Below, in pieces: positions 10,628 to 22,395 of a stretch of 35,241 bases of DNA. Position 1 is the stretch's first letter; the number at the start of each line of letters is the position of its first letter. The notes under the pieces are model-generated. The model made no database searches. It saw only the letters and a list, made by a program, of their open reading frames with translations, and was not told the DNA's origin. A program made the position numbers and the translations under genes. The stretch comes from Parachlorella kessleri (lineage: Eukaryota; Chlorophyta; Trebouxiophyceae; Chlorellales; Chlorellaceae), in assembly GCA_001598975.1 (NCBI GenBank), contig BBXU01001382.1, positions 1-35,241 of the forward strand, in the 5' to 3' direction.

Positions 10628-13600
10628 CAACAGCACCACTGGCAGCAATGCTGTGGGGCTGTATGGCAGCATTGCCCTGGTCACACTGTCGCGCTTCCCC
10701 ACGCCGGCCCACCATCTTGGCCGCCACAAGCGGCGCCATGCGTGCAGCTATGGCTCCATCCTGGCCTGGGCGCAAGGCCAAGGTGCTACAGCGGTGGTGG
10801 TGGCTGCCCCTGCGGGGATGGACCTGGAGGAAATGACTTGTGCTGGGGGCGAGGAGGAGGAGGGGGGTGACTGTGAGGAAGTCAAGATTCCTGCCACCAT
10901 GGTGCATCACAGCGTGGGCCGGCGCCTGAGGCGGCAGCTGGCACGTGGGGACCAGCTGTGGGTGGAGTTTGTCGAGGAGCAGGTGTGCTGATTGTCAGCA
11001 GATTCTCCATACACCGTCCAGATTGGCTCGTCCTGGGCTTGTGTGGTTGATGGTTAGGAGTTGTGCTGACCAAGAGCTCCTGGTTGATATTTCCAAGACG
11101 CCCTCCTTTATATAAAACGCGGAAGTGACAGTCTTCTGAGCTTGCTTACAAACTTGCCATCACTAGTGAGTTGCTCTCCGGCTCACAACATGTGGGCCCA
11201 GTCTTCCCTCGCCTCGCCTCGCATACATACCAGGGCCATGCCGCCTGCCCATTGTTTGGAGTGCACCCAAGATCCACTCACCCACCCACCTACCCATCCA
11301 GCCTTCTGACATCCATCCTACCCACCCACCAACCCAACAAGCCGTCAACACCCACCCATCTACACAGTGAGCTTTTAACATTCATTCCACCCACCATGCC
11401 TTTACACTCCTACTGTAATGCCCACCTGCAGGGACCCGGCCTGTTTGCCGGCATCGGCGCTGATGGCCGCCTCTTCGAGCCTGGCTGGCAGAAGTTCCCT
11501 ACCTTCATGCACCTGGTGTGGGCGGCACAGTGGGAGGACTACCTGGGTCGCTTAAAGGGGCGGCTGCAGGATGAAGCACTGGTTGTGCCCATCTTTGAGA
11601 GGCAGGTGAGCTATCTCCCCAGCTTCTTTCATACCTGGGCTGGTAGGTGTTATCCACGGCACGTTGTTCAGGTCTTCATATGTGCCTCGCTGCCAGCGGC
11701 CGCAGCGCGGCTCTCTGTGGTGTTTGCAGGACTACACATTGCTTCCCGTGTGGGGAGTGGTAGAGCCCCACTGGGTAATGGGCAAAGCCTTAGGTCCCTG
11801 GGAGCGGGCAATGCATTGTTGGTCTCTCCTAATGTGTACCCACGCTTGTGCTGATGCTGTTGCACTCCTGGCCGTGCTGTGGGGTTGTGGAGGTCAGTGT
11901 GTCCTGCCTGCCAAGCTCATGGGACAGACAGCACTTTGGCGCAAACATGTTCACAACTCTCCTTCCCTGCTGTCGGCACTGTTGTTGAAGGCTTAACTTA
12001 CACCTTTCCCTCCGCATAGCCTCACATGCACAGGCGGCATAGCAGACAGACTGCATCCAGCACCGTCAGTCCAGTCCAGCCCAGCTCTACTCCCTGGTTC
12101 CACTACCTGCCACCCATGCTAATAGCAGACACATGGTACATGGTGTACAGGTGATGGAGGGCGAGCATGGGGTACGGGTGACAGTGGATATGCCTGGCCC
12201 TGAGGTCATCATGGCAGCCAGCCGGCTAGAGGTGGACATGGAGCTTGGCTGCCCCGGCACCAGAGATGCAGGTAAGTCGCTGTGAGTGCCACCAGTCCAG
12301 CCCCACCCACCTCTCGCATATATCCCTTTGGCTTCGCTGTAGTTCGTGGTGGCAGGTATTGCGAACAGAGGAGGGGCAGGGATGAGTTGTACATGGGTGA
12401 AAGCAGTCATGCTGTGCTTTCCTTGCAGACTGCCCTGTCTGGGACCATGCGGTCCAGCTGTTTGTGTGCTGCCAGGATGGCTCCGGGCAGCTGCCAGACA
12501 CCTGTGACCCCTGCCAGACCACGGTGTGGGGCTCGGCCAGCGGCAGCAGCAGCATTAACAGCCCTATTGCAAATAGAGGCTTGGTGCCAGGGGCTGTCAG
12601 CCGAGGCCCCAGAGCAGCGATTGCTGGCAGCAAAAGCAGGGAGGATGGTAGGCAGGGCGACAGCCATGAGAGCTCCATGGGTGCGGGAGAGAATGCCACG
12701 GTTGTAGCAGGGGAGCAGCCGGGAGAGCCGCCAGCCCTGAGGTGTGGGAGGGAGCTGGCCCGATGGATGACGCCCTTCAGGTTTGTCAGCACCAATCTGT
12801 TATACATAAAAAAAAGCTCAAGCAAGCTGCTCAAGCAACCTCTGCTGTCTGTCACCTGCTCCTGAACCGGCAGGGCTGGGGTTGCTGCTTGCCTTGTTGT
12901 GGTCCTGCAAGCGCACAATATGTAAAACCTGTCCCGCAAGTTGGTCAGTCTTGCAAACTCCCTCTGTGCAGGCGCCGCATAGGGAGGTGGGTCACCGACG
13001 TCACCCACTCCCGGGCACTGCTCGCCTCCCCCCGCTGCACCTTCACCATGCAATCCACGCCGTGGGCAGGCACCTGGCTGCCCTCCCTGCGCCTGCGGGT
13101 ATCCCCGCCACCACCAGCTGGTGCTGACGCACTGATCGTGCCGGCGACTCCCTCGGGGCCCACGAGCGCTGGCCATGCTGCTGCTCAGGTCGCACCGTCA
13201 ATGGCGGCAGCCAGTGACACCCCTCCGGCGTGGCCTCCTAGGTTTCTGCCACAGGTGGGTGCAGCGGGCCTGTCAGCAGCAGAGCCAGTCGAGGCACCTG
13301 CCCTGGCGCAGCAGCACCAGCAGCAACACCAGCACCAGCAGCACCTCCCCCTGCTGCTGCCCCAGGCACGCCCTCTCCCAGGCCGCTCTCCGCGTGTCCA
13401 AGTGCAGCTGCTGCCCCTGCCCTTCAACGGCGGCGCATTTGACGCCCGCTACAACACCCGGTTCGGCCCTTTTGGGTTCACCACCCCCGAGGGTCTCCAA
13501 AAGGCAGTGGTAGTGTCCCTGATTACCGGGCACGGCAGCGATGAGAATGGCTGCGCCGAGTTCTGCCCCACCACCCATCACTATGAGGTCAACGGCGCGA

Positions 13601-14469
13601 GGTACTCGGTGGAGTTTGCGGCAGGAACTATGTGGGGTTGCTCAGACAAGGCAAGTCAGGGGGTCGGACCTCTAGCGGAGGAGGGCTTTGCGTGCTGGTG
13701 CCTGCCGTGGGTAGTAGCAGGAGTGTGAAGCTACACCAGGGATGGAGAGTCAAGCAGCATGTGGCGAAGCTTCTGCTAGTGCCTGGTGGTACCTATCGCT
13801 TTCTCCACAGCACAGCAGACATTGCGACATTTGCCTGCTGCGAGGGTGGCTTGTCTGTAAAGATATCTCCCCCTCTGGCCTTGACAGGGACCCTGCTTGG
13901 CAAGCCAACCCAATGCCACAGCTTCGTACCCACAGCATGTTCCTCCAGGGGGCTTTCTCTTGCGCCTGCTTGACAGGTGCTGGAGGGCGTAGAGCCCAAC
14001 GAGCATGGCACCTGGACCTACGGCAGGAACGGCTGGTAAGTGGGCAGGTCGCTGGCTTGCGCAGTGTAACCTAGTCTAGCCTTACCAGCCTACCGCCAGT
14101 TGTCCACGCTTGCCTGTCCCTGGCTGTTGCCAGCCCCTTCACCTGCATGCAGTGATTGACAGCGCAAACCAGAACCCTGAAGAGACACCTGCATGCCACA
14201 GTCTAAGGCTGTGTCTGCCAGCGCTGTGAAGGAGCAGCAAGAGGCATGGCACCGGAAGATTGTTGGCATAGGCGCGCCCCTGCAGGTGCGATGGTCAGGA
14301 TGTGAAGCCCTGGGTGGCAGACATCACGAAAGACATGCGCCCCGCTGGCGGCGGCAACTCCTTGCTCTATCTTGGGCTCTACAGGGCCCAGGACCCCAAT
14401 CCTCAGCAGCCGCCAGGGTTCATTATGATGCAAGCTAACCTGGTGATGCATTACCTGCCACCCCAGTGA
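9418..14469 (+). CDS. Secreted PA-domain / peptide-N-glycosidase F-like protein
   Basis: Predicted amidase that removes N-glycans from glycoprotein Asn. Exons: 9418-9508, 9612-9803, 9994-10982, 11432-11605, 12151-12271, 12429-12780, 12972-13650, 13977-14035, 14286-14469; every phase fits, giving 946 residues. Residues 1-22 form a hydrophobic signal peptide. Residues about 315-415 look like a protease-associated domain (GSIALVTLSRF, CSYGSILAWAQGQGATAVVV, CEEVKIPATM). Residues about 780-940 match the PNGase F C-terminal domain: ITGHGSDENGCAEFCP, HHYEVNGARY, WGCSDK, EPNEHGTWTYGRNGWC. Family Cys and the GTW/GW-C signature are present. Poly-Ser and Gln/His linkers separate the domains. The intron after 13650 uses a GC donor (AAG|GCAAGT); the only in-frame GT alternative (GTCGGA, after CAGGGG) is weak. 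Entry to the secretory pathway fits a glycan substrate. The family call is firm; the catalytic acids were not mapped, so activity is inferred. Confidence 0.85.
11270..11395 (+). repeat. CCCACC-rich intronic tract
   Basis: A degenerate array of CCCACC/CCCATC units in intron 3 of the PNGase F-like gene (10983-11431). It is one-strand C-rich, and the complement is G-rich. Confidence 0.6.
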
Positions 14470-15112
14470 AGCCGGCGCTCGAGGGTGCCTAGCCACATAA
14501 TAGTGCCGGCTGGCTGGGTGGTGTTAAGCTTGGCAGCGCCGCTTTGCTTATGACGCTTCCCAGCTGTGAGGCTAGTGACCTTTGCTTCACCGAGCCTCAC
14601 CGTTGGTGCTGGCTTTGTGCAACTGGGACAGGGAAGAGCAAGGGTCATGTAATGGGGGCAGCTCATAGGCTTGGCTGCAGCTGTCTTGGGTTGGCCAGGT
14701 CCAGGATTCAGGTCTCGTGCGGCTTGAAAGGTTAGGGTTATCTGAAGCCAGCAAGTATTGCCCGATGCACACGCCGGTATTGGATGGTATATACTGTCAG
14801 CAGCTAAAACAAGGAGCGGGCAATTACGTTAGGCAAGGGTTCTCCACGTCCTATGGCTGCATCAGCCGTAAACACGCAAGCGCTCGTATGTTGGTGCTAG
14901 CAATGAAACGGTGAGGGGCAAGGAGTCTCAAGGCTCCTCTTGGACATGCAGAGACGAGTACAACATGGCGTGCAAACACCCAGGAGCGGGGGAGCGAGAG
15001 TGTTCAAGAAAGAATTGGCAGCAGGAAGAGCAGCTAGCGATATCTATGGACTCACCATAGACCTGGTGGGTTACTGCTTGGCTTGCTCGCTATCCACTTG
15101 TGGGCTTGCGAC
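14470..15112. other. Interval between PNGase F-like gene and membrane protein gene
   Basis: About 640 bases: the PNGase F-like 3' UTR with TGTAA at 14649-14653, then presumed promoter and possibly unrecognised 5' exons of the next gene. No RNA gene or convincing open frame is visible. Confidence 0.35.
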
Positions 15113-16694
15113 ATGATCACAGATCCTCTGGTCAACTTTTGAGCCCAAGCATATACCAGTGCGTACGGCGGACTCAACAGGCGTACGTGGCTGGGCAGCT
15201 GCTCCCCCTCAGTACAAGCATGCTGCCACCTGACTTGGGCCGCTTTAGGGGCCAAGCTGCAGGTGGCCAACTTGGCTGTCCTGTATCGGGCACTGCCATT
15301 GGTGGCCTGGCATGTGGCCGCCGGAAAGGCAGCTTACCTGCTAGCACTGGCAGGACTCCTGGCGTGGAACCTACTTGCGCGCAACACCTATGTACGGTGG
15401 AGGTCTGCCATTTACACCACACTGCGGCTTCATGCCTTTGTAGACCCAAACAGCAGGTTGGCCAGCACTTGGTGTGGCTGCATACTGTGTCCTGCGTTGA
15501 GCCCTGGCTGTGTATGTGTTCATGTGGAGCTTGCTGGGACACTTCCATGCCTTGGTGCTGCTGGTGGTTTCTGCGGCCATGCCTTGACAGGGCAAACTCA
15601 CAAAGCCCTGCAGTCAGGCTTGTTTCTGTGGCGTATGCCCCAGGAGAGGGGGGAATGCGTTGGAGAGTGGCTGGAGAGCTGGCTTGGCCAGGCCAGGGGT
15701 TGGCAAGCTTTCAGATAAGCCTGCTGGCCTGGCTGGCTGTGTGCATTTGGCGCCCTCCCTTATACTTAGAACCTGCGGTGCACCGTTGCTGCGGCGCAGG
15801 CAGATCTGGACAACCTTTGTTAATCAGCCGCCTATATGGCAGAAGGGGGCGCTGGCTGAGCCACTCAACTTTGCGGCCCTCCTGGCTTCCCTTCTGGGCC
15901 AGTCTTGGGCAGGACTGATGGCGCTGTTTGCGCTGTCACATGCTGTGCCGCTGTGGCTCCATGTGCCCGTGCAGCTTGCTTGCCTAGCTTCTGCGGCAAC
16001 ACACAACGACAGCTTTTGCTCGTCGGCCCTTCTGGACAATGAGGTGCGCCTTGGCTTGGTGATGGCTACCCTGCGGCTATGTGCGTGGCTACGCCTTGGT
16101 GCTAGAGCATTTTCCTTCCCCTGCTCCCAGCTCGGGTACATGACTGCTGCCGAGGTCGAGCACCTGTCAAAGCTACCTACATGTACTTGGCCGGCATGAG
16201 CCTGGGTCTGCGTGCTGTGCAGACTGCTCGAAGGCTAGTCCATCTGCTGTACAGCTGTATGGACCAGCTCTTAGTGGTCGTACCGCTCCCCATGTGGCCG
16301 CTGCAGCCGGTTCTGTTCCCTACCGCATGCAGGTGGGTGTATGGGAGGTACCCCAGTTAGAAGCCTGCATTTGCTTGCCTGCGTCGCCAGTGGTGCATAT
16401 CTGGGAGAGATTGACTAGGGAAGTCTTGAAATGATCATGTATGCAGGGTGCACCTGTATGCATTGATACAGCGATACCTGTTAGCATGTGGAGGGCATTG
16501 GACGACAACACATGCTATCTGCACAAGGCTGGACTGCGAAGACCTCAACAACTTCCTTTGAGTGCTTGCAGGAGGCTGGCCCTGATGAAACAGGTGGTGG
16601 TGGGGCTCATGCTGCCCACGCTGCTGCTGTGCTACCTGGAGTGCCGCGCCTGGAGGAAGTACTGTGCACAGCATGATCAGCGGGAGCAGGCGTC

Positions 16695-16727
<33 letters not shown>

Positions 16728-16950
16728 CGTGGGAGAGGGGCAGGGTTCTACACATCTGGCCTTCTCCAGCCCTGCCACCTGCTGCAGAGCGTTGGCAGCG
16801 TGGGCCCGTGCCAGCAAAGACAGCTTCTACCTGATGCTCCTAAGGGTGCTAGGACCCTTGATACTGGACGCCCCTGCGGCTGTACAGCTTGGCTGGGTAA
16901 TATTGTCGCTTTCCTCCGTCTGGGTTCTCGTATGTGTGGTGATCTCATAA
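15113..16950 (+). CDS. Multi-span membrane protein of unknown function
   Basis: I do not recognise the family. Exon model: 15113-15130 (weak, start MITDPL), 15263-15456, 15800-16043, 16223-16332, 16572-16950; phases fit and give about 314 residues. The last four exons are better supported. Hydrophobic spans include LPLVAWHV through LLALAGLLAWNLL, the LLASLLGQSWAGLMALFAL region, LLVVVPLPMW, VVVGLMLPTLLLCYL, and a C-terminal pair around LLRVLGPLILDAP and WVILSLSSVWVLVCVV. This suggests about six membrane helices. A loop after CRAWRKYC holds ten Gln from CAG repeats. AATAAA lies 31 bases after the stop. The start is unsure, because the frame is also open upstream of 15263 through a possible acceptor at 15246. 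Helix count is by eye. The short internal spacing to the hydrolase gene suggests no operon-like link. Confidence 0.55.
16696..16725 (+). repeat. (CAG)10 coding tract
   Basis: Ten uninterrupted CAG codons, in frame, encode poly-Gln in a loop of the membrane protein. Confidence 0.95.
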
Positions 16951-17655
16951 GACGCTGGTGTCGGTACATATAAGCATTGCAATAAACGCCCACTTTACAG
17001 CTTAGCCTTGGAATACTCCCTCGTATGTCTGTGTTGCGGTCCCTTCAAGAGACACGCTATTTCTGTGTTTCAAGCCTGTATCTGTCCCTCAGGGTGTCTT
17101 GAAAAGTATGGTCTACTGACCAGATTGATTTACTGCTCTTTTGCGTGTGGTGGATCTACTATAGTATACCCTCGTGAGCTTCGCAAACCTTGGTTGTGTT
17201 TCTGGTTGTGTTTCTGTCATGGCATAGGTGGGCTCATGGTGTCTGTTTTCCTCCTCACTTTGTCCAAGTAGCTCCTATTGCCCTTGGTCCCCTTCAATTG
17301 TCTGTTCAAGCTCATGGACCCTATTGAAGAAGGAGCGCAAGCTCACTGAGCTTGTGCTGCTGAGTCAGGCAGCAGGTGTACGGTTTTGTAAGTTGCTCTT
17401 ACTCGTGGCAGGCATTCTGCTGACACATTGCGGCTCAGACACAAATGGTCGCCCTCGCCTGCCTGCCTGTGGATCGTCGCATGCAGAAGTGCGCTCCCCC
17501 TGTTGGGCGCCCTCAGCGCGCATGCAGGGCGGGAATATATTTTTGGAGCGCACCATCTGCTCCAGACCTTCTCTATGTTGTCACTCATCGTGCTCGGAGT
17601 TCTTGCAGGCAGTCCTCTGAGGGCTTTCTGCTTGTGTTGCCCCAATCTTCGCCGC
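16951..17655. other. Interval upstream of the alpha/beta hydrolase
   Basis: About 700 bases. AATAAA at 16981-16986 can serve the preceding gene. A frame in phase with the hydrolase start is open from 17428 with hydrophobic residues, so a longer N-terminus cannot be excluded; the signal peptide at 17656 makes it less likely. Confidence 0.35.
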
Positions 17656-20630
17656 ATGATCAGGTTTTCCCTCTTCTGGCTTGTCTTTGTGTGCGCTGTA
17701 TGCCATGGTTCGGCGCAGGGTAAGCTACTTGGTTTTTAGTGGTTTTTAGCAGTGTCGCACCAGACCTGGAGCGCCCGCATCACATCCATGACCTGGGACT
17801 TCATCTAATAGCATGTAGCTAAGTGGGAGAACCGCTACTCTGCAGGCACCGAATACGAGGTGCTTACACTGAACCAGACGCTGGCACTGGCAAAGAAGCT
17901 GAGCTTCAACCCCTACGTGGAGTGTGTACTCAACCTGCTAAAACCCCAGTCAACCTCTTTCCTGGGACCTCTCAACAAATTGAGAACAGGTGCGCTGGCA
18001 CATGGGGCTACTTGTGCTGAATGCATGATTTTGCTGAAGCCTGTTTCGTCACCAAGTCGGCTCTTTGCTGAAAAGGCATGGCTGCCAATGCTGGTTCATG
18101 TGGCACGGGGCTTACTTAGCTGCTCTCTTGATGCACCTCTTGCCACCTACCACGATGCAGCACTAGCCTGGAAAAAATCGTTTGCTTCTACCGCCTCGCT
18201 TGCTTCCCACGTTGGGTGCATGTCTCTTGCAGGGGATGTCGAGCAGGCCTTTTATCGGTTCAGGCGCACAGACTGCAGCCCAGCGCCACACGCTGCTCCC
18301 AGAAGTAGTGAGGGTTTGCAGGAGCGAAGTCTGCTGTCGCCACAGCTAGCTGAGGCAACGCTTGGCGCGGAAGCAGCGCCCAGTGTCAGCCCTGGCGGCG
18401 GCCGCAGCAGCTCAAGCCGTGGGGCCGGAGGCGGCGGGGGCAGCTGGAGCAGCAGCACTTGTCCTGTGGAGGAGGACAAGGGAGGAGCGCCACAACCACC
18501 AGTGGCGGGGCAGGGCGGCATGGCAGGGGCAGAGCGCGGCCAGCCTGAGCCTCCGCCCATCCTACTCATCCCAGGGCTGGGGGCCGCGATGGCTACCTGG
18601 GGCACAGCGCTGCTGAGGGAGATGTCCTGCTACCGGGAGGTCATCCTGCTGGAGAACCGAGGAGCAGGGCTGTCCACCGACTATGCCATAGGCAGTCTGC
18701 CCCTGACCTACTATTCCATGGCAGGTGCGCTGCTGGGCGCCGCTAATTCGGCCCGCCAAAACTGTTGCATGATTTGGGTTCTGCCGATGCAACACAAGTC
18801 CAGTGCAAGACAGCCGTTCCCATGCGCACGCTCGGGGTGAAGCCGCAGTAAGGACTGGCAGTATAGAATGAGACTATGTCAGCCCCCATCCGACAGGGCA
18901 CGTCCCCAAGGCAGCTCAGCCTTGGTAAAGGCCTTGCACCAGCATGGCAGCGGGCTTCAGCGCCAGAGCGAGTCTCGCCCTCCTTGGCTGCAGACTCAAT
19001 AGTCCAGCTGGCGGATGCCCTCAACCTTACTCAGCCAGACATCCTGGGCTGGTCAACTGGCGGCGACATTGCTCTCATACTGGCGGTGCAGCATGGGCCC
19101 CGCTTTAGGCGGATCGTTGGCTACGGGGCCATGGCTGGCAGCAACAACACAGGTGAGGGAGCCAAGGCTGCAAGAGTGGGGCAGCATAAGGCTTGTCAGG
19201 GAGAGGCTGACGGGGGCAAGAGCAGGGCAGCCAGCAGGCTGGTGGGTGGCGGGGTAACTAGGGTCGTGGTGCTACATGGGTCTGCACCAGGGGGGTGGCA
19301 TTGGGGGATTTATGTCGACAGCACCGATCGTTTCACTCTGTATTTGCTTAGGGCTTCCTGTTGGCATGCATTCCATGCCTCTTTCTAGGCATTGGATCTG
19401 GCACACATTGTACTGTGCAAGGCGTAAACGAGCGCAAGACAACCAGCCTGACGGGTACCTGACTCTGGCCTTTCTCTCGATCTCTGCCCCACTTGCGTGT
19501 AGTCCTGCCTGATTGGCCGGACATATTCGCGCCAGGAAACTTTGATGCGCTGTCACTGAAGGAGCAGATGGCGTTGCTGTTCCCACCACAGGTATGAAAG
19601 AGGACATGACCATGCAGCACGGCATGTTGTGCTGTGAATTGCTGTTGGGTGGTATTTGCATGCCTGGGCTCCTCTGTCGTGCATGACCTTGAGGCAACAC
19701 CATACATGTTGATGTTGAAAGGTGACAACGCGTTGCAACGGGGGTGCAAAGGAGGGGTTCATTTTGCAACATTCTTCGAACAAAGTACCTTTGGAATGGC
19801 TGTGCACCTGCTGTCACGTCGTTTGTGTATTTTTCAAAGGGTAGAAGAATAGTACCTGGCATGGACGACAATCCCATGGCGACATGCGTTGTATACCTGT
19901 TTTGCAGGATGACGACTTCAAGCGCACAACTTGCCAATACCTCGGCAACGTGTTCTGGATGCCTCACAGTACTGTGCTGGTGAGTGCGAGTAGTGTGACC
20001 TGCTAGCTGCGCCTGTAATATGCAACGTTGAATGCTCCAAAGCTTGTAGTTGTGACAGCATCCTGGCTTGCCCGCATCTGCACAGTAGCAGCAATTGCTG
20101 CCACATGGGTGTGCATGCACACCAGCGGTAGTGTGTGCTGCTTACCACTGCTGCTCAGCTGTCTTACACGACCCACATTGGCAAGAGGGTATTTTCCCTG
20201 CACTTCAACCGTATTGGGTCGAGGGAGGCTGGTTGCTGGCAGGTCCTGCGGGCAGCCTGGTGGGCATGACGTGAAAATGCGCAAGGCACACCAAGGGCCT
20301 TGCATGCTTTTCGTGCACCGACACGCCAAATCCGCTGCCGCATATCGCGCACACCTGCAGGTCAATGACAGTGTGTCTGCGGCCCAGTACCGAGCCGACG
20401 TGGAATTCACAACGCGCGACCCCACAGTCTGGGACGCCCTGCCCAACATCACCAACCCCCTCCTGGTGGCCCAGGGCGGGCAGGATGTGCTGGTCCCCGC
20501 AGCAAATGCCGCCCTCATAGCGGCGCGTGTGCCCGGCGCCAAGCTGCTGCTGGTCCCGGACTGGGGACACGCACCAAAGGATGCCACGCAGCTGGTGGCT
20601 GCAGTGAACGAGTTTCTTGACCCGCGTTGA
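17656..20630 (+). CDS. Secreted alpha/beta hydrolase
   Basis: Serine hydrolase of the alpha/beta fold; substrate unknown. Exons: 17656-17719, 17846-17989, 18233-18724, 18994-19152, 19503-19591, 19908-19979, 20361-20630; all phases agree, giving 429 residues. Residues 1-20 form a signal peptide (hydrophobic core FSLFWLVFVCAV, then GSA). Residues about 70-175 are an N-terminal extension ending in a Gly/Ser/Pro linker. The fold starts with ILLIPGLGAAMATWG, whose PGLG replaces the usual HG oxyanion motif; ENRGAGLS follows. The nucleophile is Ser254 in GWSTGGD, the acid is Asp382 in GGQDVLVP, and the base is His410 in DWGHAP, so the triad is complete. The cap region between strands 6 and 7 is short. 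It resembles enol-lactonase, haloperoxidase or esterase-type members, which cannot be told apart by sequence here. Seven exons, all GT-AG. Confidence 0.88.
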
Positions 20631-21280
20631 GTGCATGGACGGCTTGCAAGCTGCGCATGGAAAGGTTGTGCTGGGGCTGTGCATACCACCCTGCGGTGTT
20701 GGGCGTGTTGTGGGGTACTGAGAGACTGCTATTAGCTTGTATGTGATCCGTGTGTTATGAGCGTGACGTGCTTCTACTTCCCTGTACCTGTCCCTGCTTT
20801 GCTTACCTTGTCCTGCCCACTGAACTTCCGATATGTGCCAACGATCTTTGGCGCTGCTTTGCTTGCCAGCTTGTGTATTGGATATTAGGACCCGGGCAGT
20901 GCGGCACATAAGTTTACACTTGGGAGAGAATCGGAGGGGGCTATGCATGCACAGGGCTAGCCAGTACACTCTTTGGCACCCTTGGCAAAGCATGGCCAGT
21001 GCCCTATCAAGCTGTTTCAAAGCAACCGATCCTACTACTGAGTGACTAGCTCTCCAAAGCCTGCTTCTGCATATATTCATTCAGCGTTGCCAAGGGGACC
21101 TTATTGCCAGCAAGGGGGATCCAGTATCTGGTATCCTGATCCTCCTCACCCATCTGTCCTCACCGCTCTCGTCTCCTAAGGGCTAGGAGTTACAGCATCA
21201 CTTACTTATTGCATGGTCGACACTGTTGCACTGCACCCAAACAGCGCGCAAGTGAGCTGAAAGCTCAGTGCAGTGTCCAC
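20631..21280. other. Interval between hydrolase and SecE gene
   Basis: About 650 bases of 3' and 5' flanking sequence. A frame in phase with SecE opens at 21209 (24 extra codons before 21281). I see no other gene. Confidence 0.35.
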
Positions 21281-22395
21281 ATGCAGCCCACGACCAGGGC
21301 AGCGGCACAGCCAGCTGGTGCCGTTCAGCACGTAGGGACACGCAGGGCATTCTTCAGCAGCAGCTCCAGGGCTCCCCTACTCCGACGCTCGCTGGTTTGC
21401 TCGGCATCCAGCTCTGATAAGCAGCGCACCAAGCGGGAGGAGAAGCTTAGGGTGCCTGACGCTGCGCCCGCAGGGTCGTCCCCACCAAAGCCGGTGCTGG
21501 AGGAGCGGCCACAGGCAAGTGCAGGCCCAGTGGACAAGCCTGCCTTTGGCTATTCAGGGTTACCTCAAGTCGACCTTGCCCTGAGCCTGCTGCAGTGTTA
21601 ATCAAGCATCCCTTGCCTGCAACATTCTGGTCCTTACTTAAGTGCTCTGCGTTTCTTGCTGTATTGGTGCCTGCTGGCAGACTGTTGTGGAGTGCAAGGT
21701 GTGACTAGAACATGATGCACTGTGCAGGGGGATGGCGATCTGACAGTGGAACGGATTCAGCAGCGAGCTGCACAGTTGCAGGCAGCCCAGCAGCAACAAC
21801 AGCAAGTGCAGCAGCAGCAGGCGCCCGGCAAGGAGACTTTCTGGCAGGTACGGTGGGCAAATGGCACTGCTTCCTGATTAATTGAGGTTGTAGGCATACA
21901 GTGGAGTGCTATGCAGGGTGGATGGCCTACCGCTCCTGGGGTCAAGCATTTTGTGTGCACCTGGCAGCCTGGCAGGGGTTGGCTGCTATTGGGGTGCTGT
22001 TAGGGGTTCGCTGCTGTTGGGAGCCTGCTTGATAGGGCATCTCTGAAATTGTTGTTTAACGCACATGCCAGTGCAGCTATGTTAGGTGGCCTGCCTTCGA
22101 CCCACCTTCCCCAGAAAATGACGAGGGCCCCCATCCATCCATCACTTGCTGCCTGGCGTTCGCGTCTTGGAAGTAATTCTGGTATCCAGCGTAGCCCTTC
22201 CATTAGAGCTAATTAGGTTACTGGAATCCCTGCGTGCAGGGAGTACTGGAGGAGGTGTTCCTCATCAAGTGGCCCACGCCCAAGCAGGCGTTTCTCAATA
22301 CGCTTTTAGTCATCGCCATCGTAGGCGGCACGTCTGGCGTGCTCTTTGCCGTAAACACGCTTCTGGCTGAGCTGTCCCGTATAGTCTATGGGTGA
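21281..22395 (+). CDS. SECE1: Plastid protein translocase subunit SecE
   Basis: SecE is the small clamp subunit of the SecYEG channel; this form should serve the thylakoid Sec system. Exon 3 (22240-22395) holds the conserved single-span C-terminus: EVFLIKWPTPKQAFLNTLLV, then a hydrophobic span and VNTLLAELSRIVYG. The WPT motif is the SecE hallmark. Exon 1 (from 21281) encodes an Ala/Ser/Arg-rich, acid-poor transit peptide (RRAFFSSSSRAPLLRRSLVCSAS). Exon 2 (21728-21847) is Gln-rich. The end of exon 1 is ambiguous but in frame either way: a GC donor after 21514 (CAG|GCAAGT, 169 residues in total) or a weak GT donor after 21568 (CAA|GTCGAC, 18 residues more). The GC donor matches the motif used in four other genes here. 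An in-frame ATG at 21209 would lengthen the N-terminus. Confidence 0.88.

Noticed and set aside
12226..13176. Long minus-strand open frame of 316 codons
   Set aside because: It is the antisense of exons 5-7 of the PNGase F-like gene, where GC-rich codons leave the opposite strand open. No recognisable motif.
16696..16725. CAG repeat as a CRISPR-like or regulatory array
   Set aside because: It is a simple codon repeat encoding poly-Gln. The genome is eukaryotic and there are no spacers.
19272..20120. Minus-strand open frame of 282 codons
   Set aside because: It covers introns and short exons of the alpha/beta hydrolase on the other strand. It has no domain, and the forward exons have family motifs and matching phases.
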